Below are positions 1 to 7,932 of a stretch of DNA of 64,000 bases, in pieces; position 1 is the first letter of the stretch; the number at the start of each line of letters is the position of its first letter. Origin of the DNA: Lachnospiraceae bacterium. Lineage in GTDB: Bacteria; Bacillota; Clostridia; Lachnospirales; Lachnospiraceae. The position numbers and the translations under genes were made by a program. Below the pieces are notes generated by a model. The model did no database searches. It saw only the letters and a program-made list of their open reading frames with translations, and was not told the origin of the DNA. The stretch covers positions 172,001 to 236,000 of the forward strand of contig JAKVNF010000004.1 in assembly GCA_022483465.1 (NCBI GenBank). The letters run 5' to 3'.

Positions 1-2
1 TC

Positions 3-353
3 CATTACTTCGGCGGCGTTACGAAGATCATCGTGCCTGACAATACGAAAACCGCTGTGGTTCACGGAAAAGCCAAACCAAGGAAGTTTACCTATGATGA
101 TCCGGAACTCAATGCCGTTTATCACGACCTGGCAGAGCATTATGACGTGGCAATTCTTCCTGCACGAGTCAGAGCACCTCGGGACAAAAACAATGTAGAG
201 GCCGCTGTCGGCTTCGTGTCCACCTGGATCACTGCAGCTCTGCGCGATGAGCAGTTCTTCACAATCGAGGAACTCAATAAAGCCATTCATCGAAAGCTCG
301 AGAAACTGGCTGATGAACCCTTTGAGAAAAGGGAACTCAAACTTCCCACTTGA
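3..353 (+). pseudogene. istA: IS21-type transposase IstA, C-terminal fragment
   Basis: The frame is open from the window edge, so the true start lies outside. It reads YFGGV followed by IIVPDNTKTAV, then a conserved RDKNNVEAAVGFV block and the RKLEKLADEPFEKRE stretch. All of this fits the distal catalytic part of IS21-family IstA (DDE recombinase of about 500 residues). The reading ends at a TGA lying inside the left inverted repeat of the IS4-type element that begins at 336, so the final residues (LKLPT) are IS-derived. The normal IstA C-terminus and the partner ATPase IstB are missing. It is therefore a disrupted transposase remnant, although the part before the window is unseen. Confidence 0.8.
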
Positions 354-1984
354 AAAATGCTGTAACAGCCGATGGTTTCTTGCTCAACAGGTGATTTTTT
401 GAAACTTGACAGCATTATGCAACTTTATCGCTTGTTAGAAACAAATTTAGGAAGTCGCGGAACAGGTTCTGTATAAACTCAGGCTGTGTCGAAAACCAGT
501 TCGTCAGGTCGCTACGCATCTTTTCGGAGATCTGAATGGAGACATCACCTGTTCTGACCCCCTCGATCAGCATTGCAGCAAGACGGTCAATCGACTGCTT
601 CAGGGAAATATCCTGAATGTCATCACAGCAGACGAAGAACAGCTCACAGATGGTCTTGGGATCATTCTTCTTGCGACGGATATACTCGAGAATGAGAAAT
701 CGTGTGAGCACGAGTGCAGTTGTGCTGTCGGTTACGTCGTAGCTGAGTCCTTGAAACTCCTTGCCAAGCTTGAGAAGGGACTTACATGCCCTGAAGCATA
801 CCTCGATGCCCCACCTGTAGCCATAGATTCTGACTACCTCACTGTCGGGCAGAGTCACCGCAGTGGTCAGAAGGATGATGTACTCATCCTTCTTGTTGCG
901 ATTGCGGACAAAGACCAGCTTGACAGGAAGCTGCTGATACTTCGTTTTGACAACAATGGACCCGAACAGGTTCCCCTGCGGGCAATGACGGATGGCAGTC
1001 TTCGCAAGGCCTTTCAGGTTATACAGCCTGCCTTTGTACCAATACTGCTGCTTGGTATCTTTGAGCATGCCGATCACCTCAAGGCCGAGGTTCTTGATGT
1101 TGCAGATGAACGGTTCTGTCGTGAACCAGGTATCCATGAGCACGTATTCGGCTTTGATATCAGCGTCAATGGCGAAGCGAAGCAACTGAAGTGCAATCAC
1201 GGGCTTTTGCGTAATTGCATCCACCCGTCTCTTGTACGCGTTGGTGTTATGACGCAGGTGCTTGTCGTATACGTCGCAGATGCGGCTCTTAGCCTTGGCC
1301 GAAGCAAGCATGATGTACTGGACCGGAAGGAAGCTGTATCCATCGGTCCACCCAAGAAGAAGGAGATTAAATCCCCTCTCGGTTCTGTGGATCACGTGAT
1401 TGTAGACATTGGAGAGCAGCTCCACCTTTTTGGAACGGTTACGGGCGATGACAGAGTCATCGAGCACGAAGCATCGTGCCCTGTTCTCGCGGGTAAGAGT
1501 AGTGAAATAGGCGGCAATCCTGGCGGAGAGGATCAGGATGAACTTTCTCCAGTTGTAGCGTCCTTCATTCAGGAAGCGGTAGTAGGTGTTATCGTCATAG
1601 GCAGTATCCTTCTTCTTGGAGTTGAGGAAGTGATACAGGTTGCACTTCTGGAACACGAGGATTACAAGAAACTGAAAGAGCTCATATGCAGAGGCACCCT
1701 TCGCCTTGGTGATATTGGAGGCCTTCAGGAGAGCGCTTACGCCAAGCTCTTTCATGGCGTTTCCAAACGCACATTCGTCCTCGAAATTAGCAGTTGCAAT
1801 TGGCTTGTTTTGATGTATACTCATTGTGAGCACCTGTACTTTCTTTTGATTGTGGATGATCTTATTATAGAAGGCACAGAGTGCTTTTTCAATTGTCAAG
1901 AAGCCGAAAAACTCATAGTAAAAAGCTCAATTTTGGGCGTATTTTCAACGTTTTTCGAGGGTCGGACCAAGTGGGAAGTTTGAG
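336..1984 (-). mobile_element. IS4-type insertion sequence with 17-bp perfect inverted repeats
   Basis: The ends are exact inverted copies: CTCAAACTTCCCACTTG at 336-352 and its reverse complement at 1968-1984. One transposase gene fills the interior. No target-site duplication is seen: the flanks are GGGAA on the left and TTATG on the right. The left flank is istA and the right flank is a second copy of the lysS 3' region. Lack of a duplication with two unrelated flanks suggests rearrangement through this element after it arrived. Confidence 0.82.
415..1824 (-). CDS. IS4-type transposase (YREK signature)
   Basis: A DDE transposase of about 469 residues from the chosen start. The Y-2-R-3-E-6-K signature of the IS4 superfamily is intact (IYGYRWGIEVCFRACK). 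An upstream catalytic Asp lies in the VLMDTWFTTEPF block, and another candidate in the CFVLDDSVIAR block. ATG at 1824 (MSIHQNKPIATANF) is preferred over the longer frame to 1899 because AGGTG lies about 8 bases upstream of it. The gene is unbroken and fits inside the two inverted repeats, so the element could be active. Family is secure from the motif; subgroup is not. Confidence 0.82.
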   Translation of the reverse strand: MSIHQNKPIATANFEDECAFGNAMKELGVSALLKASNITKAKGASAYELFQFLVILVFQKCNLYHFLNSKKKDTAYDDNTYYRFLNEGRYNWRKFILILSARIAAYFTTLTRENRARCFVLDDSVIARNRSKKVELLSNVYNHVIHRTERGFNLLLLGWTDGYSFLPVQYIMLASAKAKSRICDVYDKHLRHNTNAYKRRVDAITQKPVIALQLLRFAIDADIKAEYVLMDTWFTTEPFICNIKNLGLEVIGMLKDTKQQYWYKGRLYNLKGLAKTAIRHCPQGNLFGSIVVKTKYQQLPVKLVFVRNRNKKDEYIILLTTAVTLPDSEVVRIYGYRWGIEVCFRACKSLLKLGKEFQGLSYDVTDSTTALVLTRFLILEYIRRKKNDPKTICELFFVCCDDIQDISLKQSIDRLAAMLIEGVRTGDVSIQISEKMRSDLTNWFSTQPEFIQNLFRDFLNLFLTSDKVA

Positions 1985-2619
1985 TTATGATGTACCGTCA
2001 TTTGACATTTTGTTGCACAAATGTTGTAAATCCGGTGTCACTGCAGAAAATCAGCCTGGATTTGTTGTCAAAATCCGCTGGTTTCTGCCCGTGATTTTTC
2101 TCCGGATCAATACAGCTTTGCGCCGGCAGGGATGTGGTTGTCCACCATCAGAAGATGGAGCTCTTCCTCACCGTTTCTCTCGTTCACCGCAGACAGGAGC
2201 ATGCCGCAGGAGTCGATCCCCATCATGGCTCTCGGCGGGAGATTTGTAATGGCAATCAGGGTCTTGCCGACCAGCTCTTCCGGCTCATAGTAAGCGTGAA
2301 TGCCGGAGAGAATGATGCGGTCCGTGCCGGTTCCGTCATCCAGGACGAACTTTAAGAGCTTCTTGGACTTCGGAACTGCGGAGCATTCTTTCACCTTTAC
2401 TGCCCGGAAATCGGACTTGCTGAAGGTGTCAAAATCGACGTAATCTGCGAACAGCGGCTCGATCTTCACGCCGTTAAAATCGATCTTTTCGTTCGGTGTG
2501 AAGAACCCGGTCTTGTCGGAAACAGCCTCTTCGGCGGTCTCAGATCCGCCCTCTTCCCCGGCTTTTTCGTCCGCATATGCTTCATTGTTTTCAGACTTGA
2601 GGGTCTTCATTGTCGGGAA
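1985..2619. repeat. Long direct repeat, copy 1 (lysS 3' end)
   Basis: This segment matches 5700-6333 in the same orientation, with a constant offset of 3715 that becomes 3714 after a one-base difference in the untranslated part. By eye only a handful of substitutions are seen. It carries the last 167 codons of lysS and about 120 bases of downstream sequence. It begins exactly where the IS4-type element ends and stops abruptly at TGTCGGGAA. Confidence 0.9.
2107..2610 (-). pseudogene. Detached LysRS C-terminal tRNA-binding domain (duplicate)
   Basis: The 167 codons are identical to the last 167 of the complete lysS except for one residue (Tyr for His in the NNEAYADEK stretch). It consists of an acidic linker followed by a Trbp111/CsaA-type tRNA-binding OB-fold domain (residues about 45-167, from [11 protein letters not shown] to the C-terminus). 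The duplication boundary falls just before an internal ATG, so a complete small ORF is left, but no convincing ribosome binding site precedes it. Free-standing proteins of this domain exist in bacteria and bind tRNA, so expression is possible. The simpler reading is a non-functional fragment. Near identity shows that the duplication is recent or kept uniform by gene conversion. Confidence 0.75.
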
Positions 2620-3000
2620 TCCATTTCAGATAATTATTTGATGATCTGTTTCCACTTATTATCGCAGGTTTCGTCCCGGTGCTGCCTGAAATTGCCTGTC
2701 TGTCACCATGGTTTATTGTTTACATCATGCCCTGTGTCTGTTGTCAAATTGTTGTACATCAGGTCAATTGTTACAGAGTGTTGTACTTCCCAGTTCTGCC
2801 TCCTGCCAGAATCAATCATCGCATCTGCGGGCAAATCATCTGGCGGAATCGTCCAAGTGCGGCGTTCTGCAAAAGACACATTCCTATTCCGTATTGTGCC
2901 TTGTGACGACTTGCTCTCCTTCATTTCTGATTATAAGAGGCCGGGCGGGAAATGCCGAATACTTTCGTGTCAGAATTCCTGACATTCAGATTTTCATAGA
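2620..3000. other. Intergenic stretch without a recognised gene
   Basis: Between the lysS fragment and the antitoxin gene no frame has a plausible start, ribosome binding site and recognisable product. A 73-codon minus-strand frame (2703-2924) resembles nothing I know. Base composition is more AT-rich than the flanking housekeeping genes, consistent with acquired DNA. Confidence 0.5.
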
Positions 3001-3291
3001 TCATCTATGAGTCTTCGCTTTGGGCGTGAACGAAATGTTCAAAACCATATCCATTCCATCCGCAAGCCTTTGAAGGAGCTTGATGGATGGATTTCTGGTT
3101 CCATTCTCAAGTCTGCTGATCTCTGTTTGCGCAATCCCTGTTTTTTCTGCCAGTTCCTTCTGCGTCATATTCTGTGATATACGCGCATCTATTATGGCGC
3201 GGATGACATTCATTTCCGGCTGCATCTCCTCATATGCTTGAGCAAACCCGGGATCCTTCATCCTGTTATTCTTATATTCCTTAAGTGTCAT
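3001..3291 (-). CDS. higA: HigA-type antitoxin, XRE helix-turn-helix
   Basis: A 96-residue protein with a Cro/C1-type HTH at about residues 33-87; the helices around MTQKELAEKTGIAQTEISRL and the following NGTRNPSIKLLQRLADG are textbook. It overlaps the end of the toxin gene by 11 bases, toxin first, as in HigBA-type modules where the antitoxin binds the toxin and represses the shared promoter. The ancestral promoter and palindromic operator lie at 4893-4921, now separated from this gene by a 1.2-kb IS. Expression must therefore come from read-through or a new promoter. The gene itself is intact. Confidence 0.8.
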   Translation of the reverse strand: MTLKEYKNNRMKDPGFAQAYEEMQPEMNVIRAIIDARISQNMTQKELAEKTGIAQTEISRLENGTRNPSIKLLQRLADGMDMVLNISFTPKAKTHR

Positions 3292-3633
3292 CTCGAACCT
3301 CCTTGTGGCGTTCCAGCCAATCAGCCCGTCTTTCCTTTGCTAGTTTTAGTTCCTTTGGTGGTGTCTTCTGTGTTTTCTTCACAAATCCATTTGTAGCAAT
3401 AATCTTTTTTCCTATGTAGAAAAAATACAGCACTCTTGTTATATTACTTCCCTGCTTGCAGCGCAGTTCAAAAATGCCATCATCCAGATACTCTGAATAC
3501 GGCATCCGGAGTTCTGTACCTTTTTCCTCCAGCACTTCCATGAGACCAACAAGTTTGGCAGCCATCTTGTCATCTAAAGAATCCAAAAAATCCACAACCG
3601 GCTCCTTGCCGTCCTTCGTTTTATAAAACTCAA

Positions 3634-4847
3634 GGCGTTAGTAAGAAAACGGGTTGATAAGCTCCAAAGCATTTTAGCAGAAGTATAAAATATGCCGTTT
3701 TGTACATTCTGCTGTACAACGGCCTTCTCTAACTTGAACTACAATAGTCTTGCCAGGAGGGCAAGACTATGAGCTGCATTGAGCGCATACTGACCGAAGC
3801 CAGAGATCTTTCCAGGGACGACCTGATTCTTCTTGTTAACAAGCTCATGGAGGGCTTCTCCCATGAGAGTGCAACCTCTTCTCCGAAGAAGATGATTGCT
3901 CCCCGTTTGGATTGTCCGATCTGCCATTCCAATGCTCATGTTGTTAGGAATGGACACAAACATGGAAAACAGGCATACATCTGCAGGCAATGTGGAACGT
4001 CATTTGTTACAACGAGCAACACTTTGCTCTCAGGCTCACACTTTGGTACTGAGATCTGGACCAAGGTTCTGGAAGAGACGCTCAGGGGGACCTCTCTGGA
4101 TAAGACGGTCAAGTCACTTGCCAGCCATGGATGCAAGATCAGCCATAGCAGTCTGTTCTTCATGCGGCATAAGATCATGCTTGCTCTCGAGGACATGCAG
4201 GTGGAGCAGCCAGCCACGGTGGAAGATGTCGTGGAAGCGGATGAAACCTACGTTCCGGAGTCCAAAAAAGGTACGAAATTTGGCCCTGATGCCAGTCGAA
4301 AGCCCCGCAAGCGTGGCACTCCCGCATCCAAACGCGGCCTTTCAGACGAGCAGATCTGTATCTGCACCGCAGTACAGCGCAAGACTGGCGATCTGATCGT
4401 GAAATCCGAGAACCGGGCAAGGCCTTCCAGTGCAAATGTTGTTGATATCTATACTGGTCATGTCCAGAAGGGCACACTTTTCCTGACGGACGGCATGAAT
4501 GTGTATCCGAGGCTGGGCAAGATCCTGGGAATCACGGTCATGAATGTGAAGAAGGAGTCGGCAGGTTTCTTCAATCTGAACACTGTGAACAACCTTCACT
4601 CTTTTATCAAGCGCCGATATACCGAATATCGCGGTGTCGCCACCAAGTATTTGAACCGTTACAACCTCGTATTCAGGGCAGCGTACAGGCAGAGGACAAC
4701 GATTGGGGAACTTGCGGAAACTCTCTTTGCATCCAGGAATCCCAAGAAGGTACACCATTATGGAGATGTTAAGGAGCTCAATCTGCTTGCAATTTGATGA
4801 CTACAAGATGCACTTATTGCTTATCAACCCGTTTTCTTACTAACGCC
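3634..4847 (+). mobile_element. IS1595-type insertion sequence, 1214 bp, 8-bp target duplication
   Basis: Perfect 29-bp inverted repeats start GGCGTTAGTAAGAAAACGGG at 3634 and end at 4847 as the reverse complement. The target duplication aaactcaa occurs at 3626-3633 and 4848-4855. Eight-base duplications are usual for this family. It carries a single transposase gene and sits within the 5' end of the toxin gene. Identical repeats and a clean duplication point to a recent insertion. Confidence 0.92.
3769..4797 (+). CDS. IS1595-family transposase (ISXO2-like)
   Basis: A 342-residue transposase. An N-terminal zinc ribbon has paired cysteines (CPICHSN at about 47-50 and CRQCGTSF at about 67-70). 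The DDE domain begins with DVVEADETYV and continues through the FLTDGMNVY and VNNLHSFIKRRYTEYRG blocks expected for ISXO2-like transposases. AGGAGGG lies 8 bases before the ATG. No frameshift or stop interrupts it, and it fills the element between its inverted repeats. Confidence 0.9.
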   Translation: MSCIERILTEARDLSRDDLILLVNKLMEGFSHESATSSPKKMIAPRLDCPICHSNAHVVRNGHKHGKQAYICRQCGTSFVTTSNTLLSGSHFGTEIWTKVLEETLRGTSLDKTVKSLASHGCKISHSSLFFMRHKIMLALEDMQVEQPATVEDVVEADETYVPESKKGTKFGPDASRKPRKRGTPASKRGLSDEQICICTAVQRKTGDLIVKSENRARPSSANVVDIYTGHVQKGTLFLTDGMNVYPRLGKILGITVMNVKKESAGFFNLNTVNNLHSFIKRRYTEYRGVATKYLNRYNLVFRAAYRQRTTIGELAETLFASRNPKKVHHYGDVKELNLLAI

Positions 4848-4892
4848 AAACTCAATTTCAAATGCCATAAGTGATCCTCATTTGTCTATATT

Positions 4893-4921
4893 ATTATATG
4901 AGATATATCTCATTTTGTCAA
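4893..4921 (-). promoter_or_regulatory. Ancestral toxin-antitoxin promoter with palindromic operator
   Basis: On the minus strand a consensus -35 (TTGACA, 4921-4916), a 17-base spacer and a consensus -10 (TATAAT, 4898-4893) precede the toxin start at 4868. The spacer holds a perfect 16-bp palindrome, ATGAGATATATCTCAT (4898-4913), placed where an autorepressing antitoxin would block RNA polymerase. The IS1595-type insertion now separates this promoter from the antitoxin gene. Confidence 0.8.
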
Positions 4922-5034
4922 TTTGCTTTCCTGTCCTGAAAAGTGCAGATCAGACAACACGAAACTGCTTTCCTCGTCTTCCCAATACCCGAATGGCTCA
5001 TATAAAGTTGTTGTCATCTACACTCATCTGCGCT

Positions 5035-5199
5035 TCACACGGCTACTACCTCGAACTCCTCGAACAACAGGACGGTCCGATCCAGAACCGTCAGCCTGTA
5101 GTAGGCGATTCCATCTGCATAGCGGAAGAAACTGTGCCGGGCAAATTCCAGATCCTCATCGTCCAGCTGATCCGAGAACATCCAGAGTTTCCCGCTCAA
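5035..5199 (-). CDS. Small conserved-looking protein, 54 aa, TTG start
   Basis: Not recognised. The start is inferred as TTG at 5199, preceded by AAGGAGGAAAAGAA and overlapping the stop of the upstream gene by four bases (TTGA), a strong sign of translational coupling. The product begins MSGKLWMFSDQLDDEDLEF and ends FEEFEVVAV; it is acidic with no membrane segment. The coupling to a DUF6462-like protein suggests both belong to the same mobile-element module. Function unknown. Confidence 0.6.
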   Translation of the reverse strand: MSGKLWMFSDQLDDEDLEFARHSFFRYADGIAYYRLTVLDRTVLLFEEFEVVAV

Positions 5200-5489
5200 T
5201 TCTTTTCCTCCTTCCGCTTTCGCTCCACCTTGCTCAACCCGCGTTTTCCGATCCCCCTGGTCTTCTCATGAAAATTTTCCAGATAGGCATCGAAGATATC
5301 GCGGTTGATCAGAACCGTTCCTTCCATCCGGTACAGCGCTCCTGCCCGGTCGGCAAGCCCGATGAGCTTGCGGTGCGAGATGCTGTACACGACTTCCGCT
5401 TCCTGGTAGCGGAGAAACTTTTTTCGGAGCTTCTTCATCTCCTCCCGGACTTCTCGTGGTCTTGTGATGTCCTGATACTCCTGTTCCAT
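5196..5489 (-). CDS. DUF6462-like small protein (excisionase-like, mobile element)
   Basis: 97 residues from ATG at 5489, chosen because a near-perfect AAGGAGG lies 7 bases upstream; the open frame to 5609 has no such site. The core (RYQEAEVVYSISHRKLIGLA, then LYRMEGTVLINRDIFDAYLE) has the pattern of a short winged-helix/excisionase-type fold, as in DUF6462 proteins of Clostridia. Such genes usually sit beside a tyrosine recombinase in integrative elements, but no recombinase is seen here. The basic C-terminus (GKRGLSKVERKRKEE) fits nucleic-acid binding. The family name is from memory and not verified. Confidence 0.6.
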   Translation of the reverse strand: MEQEYQDITRPREVREEMKKLRKKFLRYQEAEVVYSISHRKLIGLADRAGALYRMEGTVLINRDIFDAYLENFHEKTRGIGKRGLSKVERKRKEEKN

Positions 5490-5607
5490 ACGTTTCCTCC
5501 TTGTGGATTTGTGGGCAGATGCCCGGATAATAGGCATCTGCGTCATCGGACTGCTATTCAAACATGGATGTAAGGCATTCCGGCCTCTTTTCCTGCTGTT
5601 TGCACGC

Positions 5608-5651
5608 AAAAAGGCACCCCCTCTCAGATTGATTCTGAAAAGGAGTGCCTT
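5608..5651 (-). terminator. Probable rho-independent terminator downstream of lysS
   Basis: On the minus strand AAGGCACTCCT pairs imperfectly with the GGGGGTGCCTT arm, followed by a run of five T. It lies about 170 bases past the lysS stop and just upstream of the DUF6462-like gene. Confidence 0.65.
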
Positions 5652-5699
5652 GAAGGTTTTTGGAACTGGGATGTGCGTCAGACTTTATACTGTCAACTG

Positions 5700-6333
5700 T
5701 TATGATGTACCGTCATTTGACATTTTGTTGCACAAATGTTGTAAATCCGGTGTCACTGCAGAAAATCAGCCTGGATTTGTTGTCAAAATCCGCAGGTTTC
5801 CGACTGCGATTTTCTCCGGATCAATACAGCTTTGCGCCGGCAGGGATGTGGTTGTCCACCATCAGAAGATGAAGCTCTTCCTCGCCGTTTCTCTCGTTCA
5901 CCGCAGACAGGAGCATGCCGCAGGAGTCGATTCCCATCATGGCTCTCGGCGGGAGATTTGTAATGGCAATCAGGGTCTTGCCGACCAGCTCTTCCGGCTC
6001 ATAGTAAGCGTGAATGCCGGAGAGAATGATGCGGTCCGTGCCGGTTCCGTCATCCAGGACGAACTTTAAGAGCTTCTTGGACTTCGGAACTGCGGAGCAT
6101 TCTTTCACCTTTACTGCCCGGAAATCGGACTTGCTGAAGGTGTCAAAATCGACGTAATCTGCGAACAGCGGCTCGATCTTCACGCCGTTAAAATCGATCT
6201 TTTCGTTCGGTGTGAAGAACCCGGTCTTGTCGGAAACAGCCTCTTCGGCGGTCTCAGATCCGCCCTCTTCCCCGGCTTTTTCATCCGCATGTGCTTCATT
6301 GTTTTCAGACTTGAGGGTCTTCATTGTCGGGAA
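5700..6333. repeat. Long direct repeat, copy 2 (within intact lysS)
   Basis: This is the resident copy of the segment also found at 1985-2619. It covers the last 167 lysS codons and about 120 bases downstream. Sequence beyond both borders differs completely between the copies. Confidence 0.9.
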
Positions 6334-7836
6334 CAGCAGAACATCGCGGATGGCAGCGCTGTTGGTGAGCAGCATCACCAGCCGGTCAATGCCATAGCCG
6401 ATGCCGCCGGTCGGGGGCATGCCGATCTCCATGGCATGCAGGAAGTCCTCATCGGTGTGGTTGGCCTCCTCGTCACCTGCTGCCGCCAGGGCATCCTGTG
6501 CCTTGAAGCGCTCTCTCTGGTCGATGGGATCATTGAGCTCGGAGTAGGCGTTGCACATCTCCCAGCCGTTGATGTAGAGCTCAAAGCGCTCCACCTTGGA
6601 GGGATCGTCCGGCTTCTTCTTGGTCAGCGGCGAGATCTCAATCGGATGGTCCATGATGAAGGTCGGCTGGATCATCTTGTCCTCGCAGTACTCGTCGAAG
6701 AACAGGTTCACGATGTCGCCCTTCTTGTGGCGCTCCTCGTACTCGATGTGGTGCTCCTTTGCGATGGCCTTGGCCTCCTCGTCGGTCTTCACCTCGTCGA
6801 AGTCAATGCCGGTCTGCTCCTTGATGGCATCCACCATGGTGAGCTTGCGGAAAGGCTTTCCGAGGTCGATCTGCTTGTCCCCATAGGTGATGGTGGTGCC
6901 GCCGCAGACCTTCTCCGCCAGGTACCGGAACATGCTCTCGGTGAGCTCCATCATGCCGTTGTAGTCGGTGTAGGCCTGATAGAGCTCCATCAGCGTGAAC
7001 TCGGGGTTGTGGCGGGTGTCCACACCCTCATTGCGGAACACGCGGCCGATCTCATAGACCCGCTCCAGACCGCCGACGATCAGTCTCTTTAAGTACAGCT
7101 CCAGGGAGATGCGAAGCTTCACATCCTCGTCCAGGGCGTTGTAGTGGGTGACAAAGGGTCTTGCCGCTGCGCCGCCTGCGTTGGAGACGAGCATCGGGGT
7201 CTCCACCTCCATGAAGTCGCGGCCCGAGAGGAAGTTGCGGATCTCGCGGATGATCTCAGAGCGCTTCTTGAAGGTCTCCTTCACATCCTCGTTCATGATG
7301 AGGTCCACATATCTCTGGCGGTACCGGATGTCGGTGTCCACGAGGCCGTGGAACTTCTCCGGCAGGGGTTCCAGGGACTTTGCAAGGAGCGTCAGCTCCT
7401 TCACATGCACAGAGATCTCACCGGTCTTGGTGCGGAAGGGGAAGCCCTTGACGCCGATGATGTCGCCGATGTCGAGGTGCTTGAACTCCGCATAGTTCTC
7501 ATCGCCCAGGTCGTTGCAGGAGATGTAGAGCTGAATTCTGCCATCCCGGTCCTGAAGATTTGCAAACGATGCCTTGCCCATGACACGCTTGGACATCATG
7601 CGGCCTGCCAGGGAGACCGTGGTCGGCTCCTCGATGTAGTTGCCTTCCTCGTCCAGCTTTCCGGCAAGGGCATCGAAGTTGTCCCGGACCTCCTTGGTGT
7701 GGTGGGTCTGATCGTAGGTGGTGATCTTAAAGGGATCCTTTCCCGCAGCCTGCAGTGCGGCAAGCTTGTCCCGTCTCACCTTCTCGAGCTGCCCGATATC
7801 CTGTGTCATTTCGCCGTTATTCTGCTTCTCTGCCAT
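5821..7836 (-). CDS. lysS: Lysyl-tRNA synthetase (class II) with C-terminal tRNA-binding domain
   Basis: Charges tRNA-Lys with lysine in the cytosol. From ATG at 7836 ([12 protein letters not shown], with GAGGGTG just upstream) it is 671 residues. The N-terminal OB-fold anticodon-binding domain includes [14 protein letters not shown]. The class II catalytic core shows motif 2 ([20 protein letters not shown]) and motif 3 ([13 protein letters not shown]). An acidic linker starting near residue 505 leads to a Trbp111-type OB fold at about 550-671. Ordinary bacterial LysRS is about 490-500 residues, so the tail is an added tRNA-affinity module of the kind better known from MetRS. The 3' third is duplicated at 1985-2619. 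Confidence 0.95.
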   Translation of the reverse strand: MAEKQNNGEMTQDIGQLEKVRRDKLAALQAAGKDPFKITTYDQTHHTKEVRDNFDALAGKLDEEGNYIEEPTTVSLAGRMMSKRVMGKASFANLQDRDGRIQLYISCNDLGDENYAEFKHLDIGDIIGVKGFPFRTKTGEISVHVKELTLLAKSLEPLPEKFHGLVDTDIRYRQRYVDLIMNEDVKETFKKRSEIIREIRNFLSGRDFMEVETPMLVSNAGGAAARPFVTHYNALDEDVKLRISLELYLKRLIVGGLERVYEIGRVFRNEGVDTRHNPEFTLMELYQAYTDYNGMMELTESMFRYLAEKVCGGTTITYGDKQIDLGKPFRKLTMVDAIKEQTGIDFDEVKTDEEAKAIAKEHHIEYEERHKKGDIVNLFFDEYCEDKMIQPTFIMDHPIEISPLTKKKPDDPSKVERFELYINGWEMCNAYSELNDPIDQRERFKAQDALAAAGDEEANHTDEDFLHAMEIGMPPTGGIGYGIDRLVMLLTNSAAIRDVLLFPTMKTLKSENNEAHADEKAGEEGGSETAEEAVSDKTGFFTPNEKIDFNGVKIEPLFADYVDFDTFSKSDFRAVKVKECSAVPKSKKLLKFVLDDGTGTDRIILSGIHAYYEPEELVGKTLIAITNLPPRAMMGIDSCGMLLSAVNERNGEEELHLLMVDNHIPAGAKLY

Positions 7837-7881
7837 TTTCACCCTCACAATTCTGTGCAATCCGCGGTTTCTCTGGTACGG

Positions 7882-7912
7882 AAAAACGGCCCTCCGCACG
7901 GCGAAGGGCCGG
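7882..7912 (-). terminator. Rho-independent terminator of greA
   Basis: Minus-strand stem CGGCCCT / AGGGCCG with a GC-rich loop, followed by TTTTT. It lies between the greA stop and the lysS start, so the two genes are at least partly separate transcription units. Confidence 0.85.
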
Positions 7913-7932
7913 AATCATCTGATCTTTCCAAA

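Larger units (their letters stand above)
3281..4868 (-). pseudogene. higB: HigB/RelE-type toxin gene split by an IS1595-type element
   Basis: The 3' part (3281-3633) encodes the body of a Gp49/HigB-like toxin, with core FELRCKQGSNITRVLYFFY and tail KKTQKTPPKELKLAKERR. The 5' end lies beyond the IS: ATG at 4868 followed by AFEIEF, with GAGG about 8 bases upstream. Removing the IS (3634-4847) and one copy of the 8-bp duplication aaactcaa restores one frame of 121 codons, reading MAFEIEFYKTKDGKEPV into the body. Toxins of this family are mRNA interferases that act on the ribosome. A GTG at 3595 could in principle initiate a shortened product, but the first strand of the fold would be lost, so the toxin is probably inactive. 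Confidence 0.85.

Noticed and set aside
751-1983. A 410-codon plus-strand frame through the IS4-type element.
   Set aside because: Antisense shadow of the transposase, which has the YREK motif and correct position between the inverted repeats.
2703-2924. A 73-codon minus-strand frame upstream of the lysS fragment.
   Set aside because: No recognised family, no good start context, composition like the surrounding non-coding DNA.
3281-3595. A separate 104-codon toxin gene starting at GTG 3595.
   Set aside because: The first strand of the fold is missing and the real start is at 4868 beyond the IS, so it is a broken gene.
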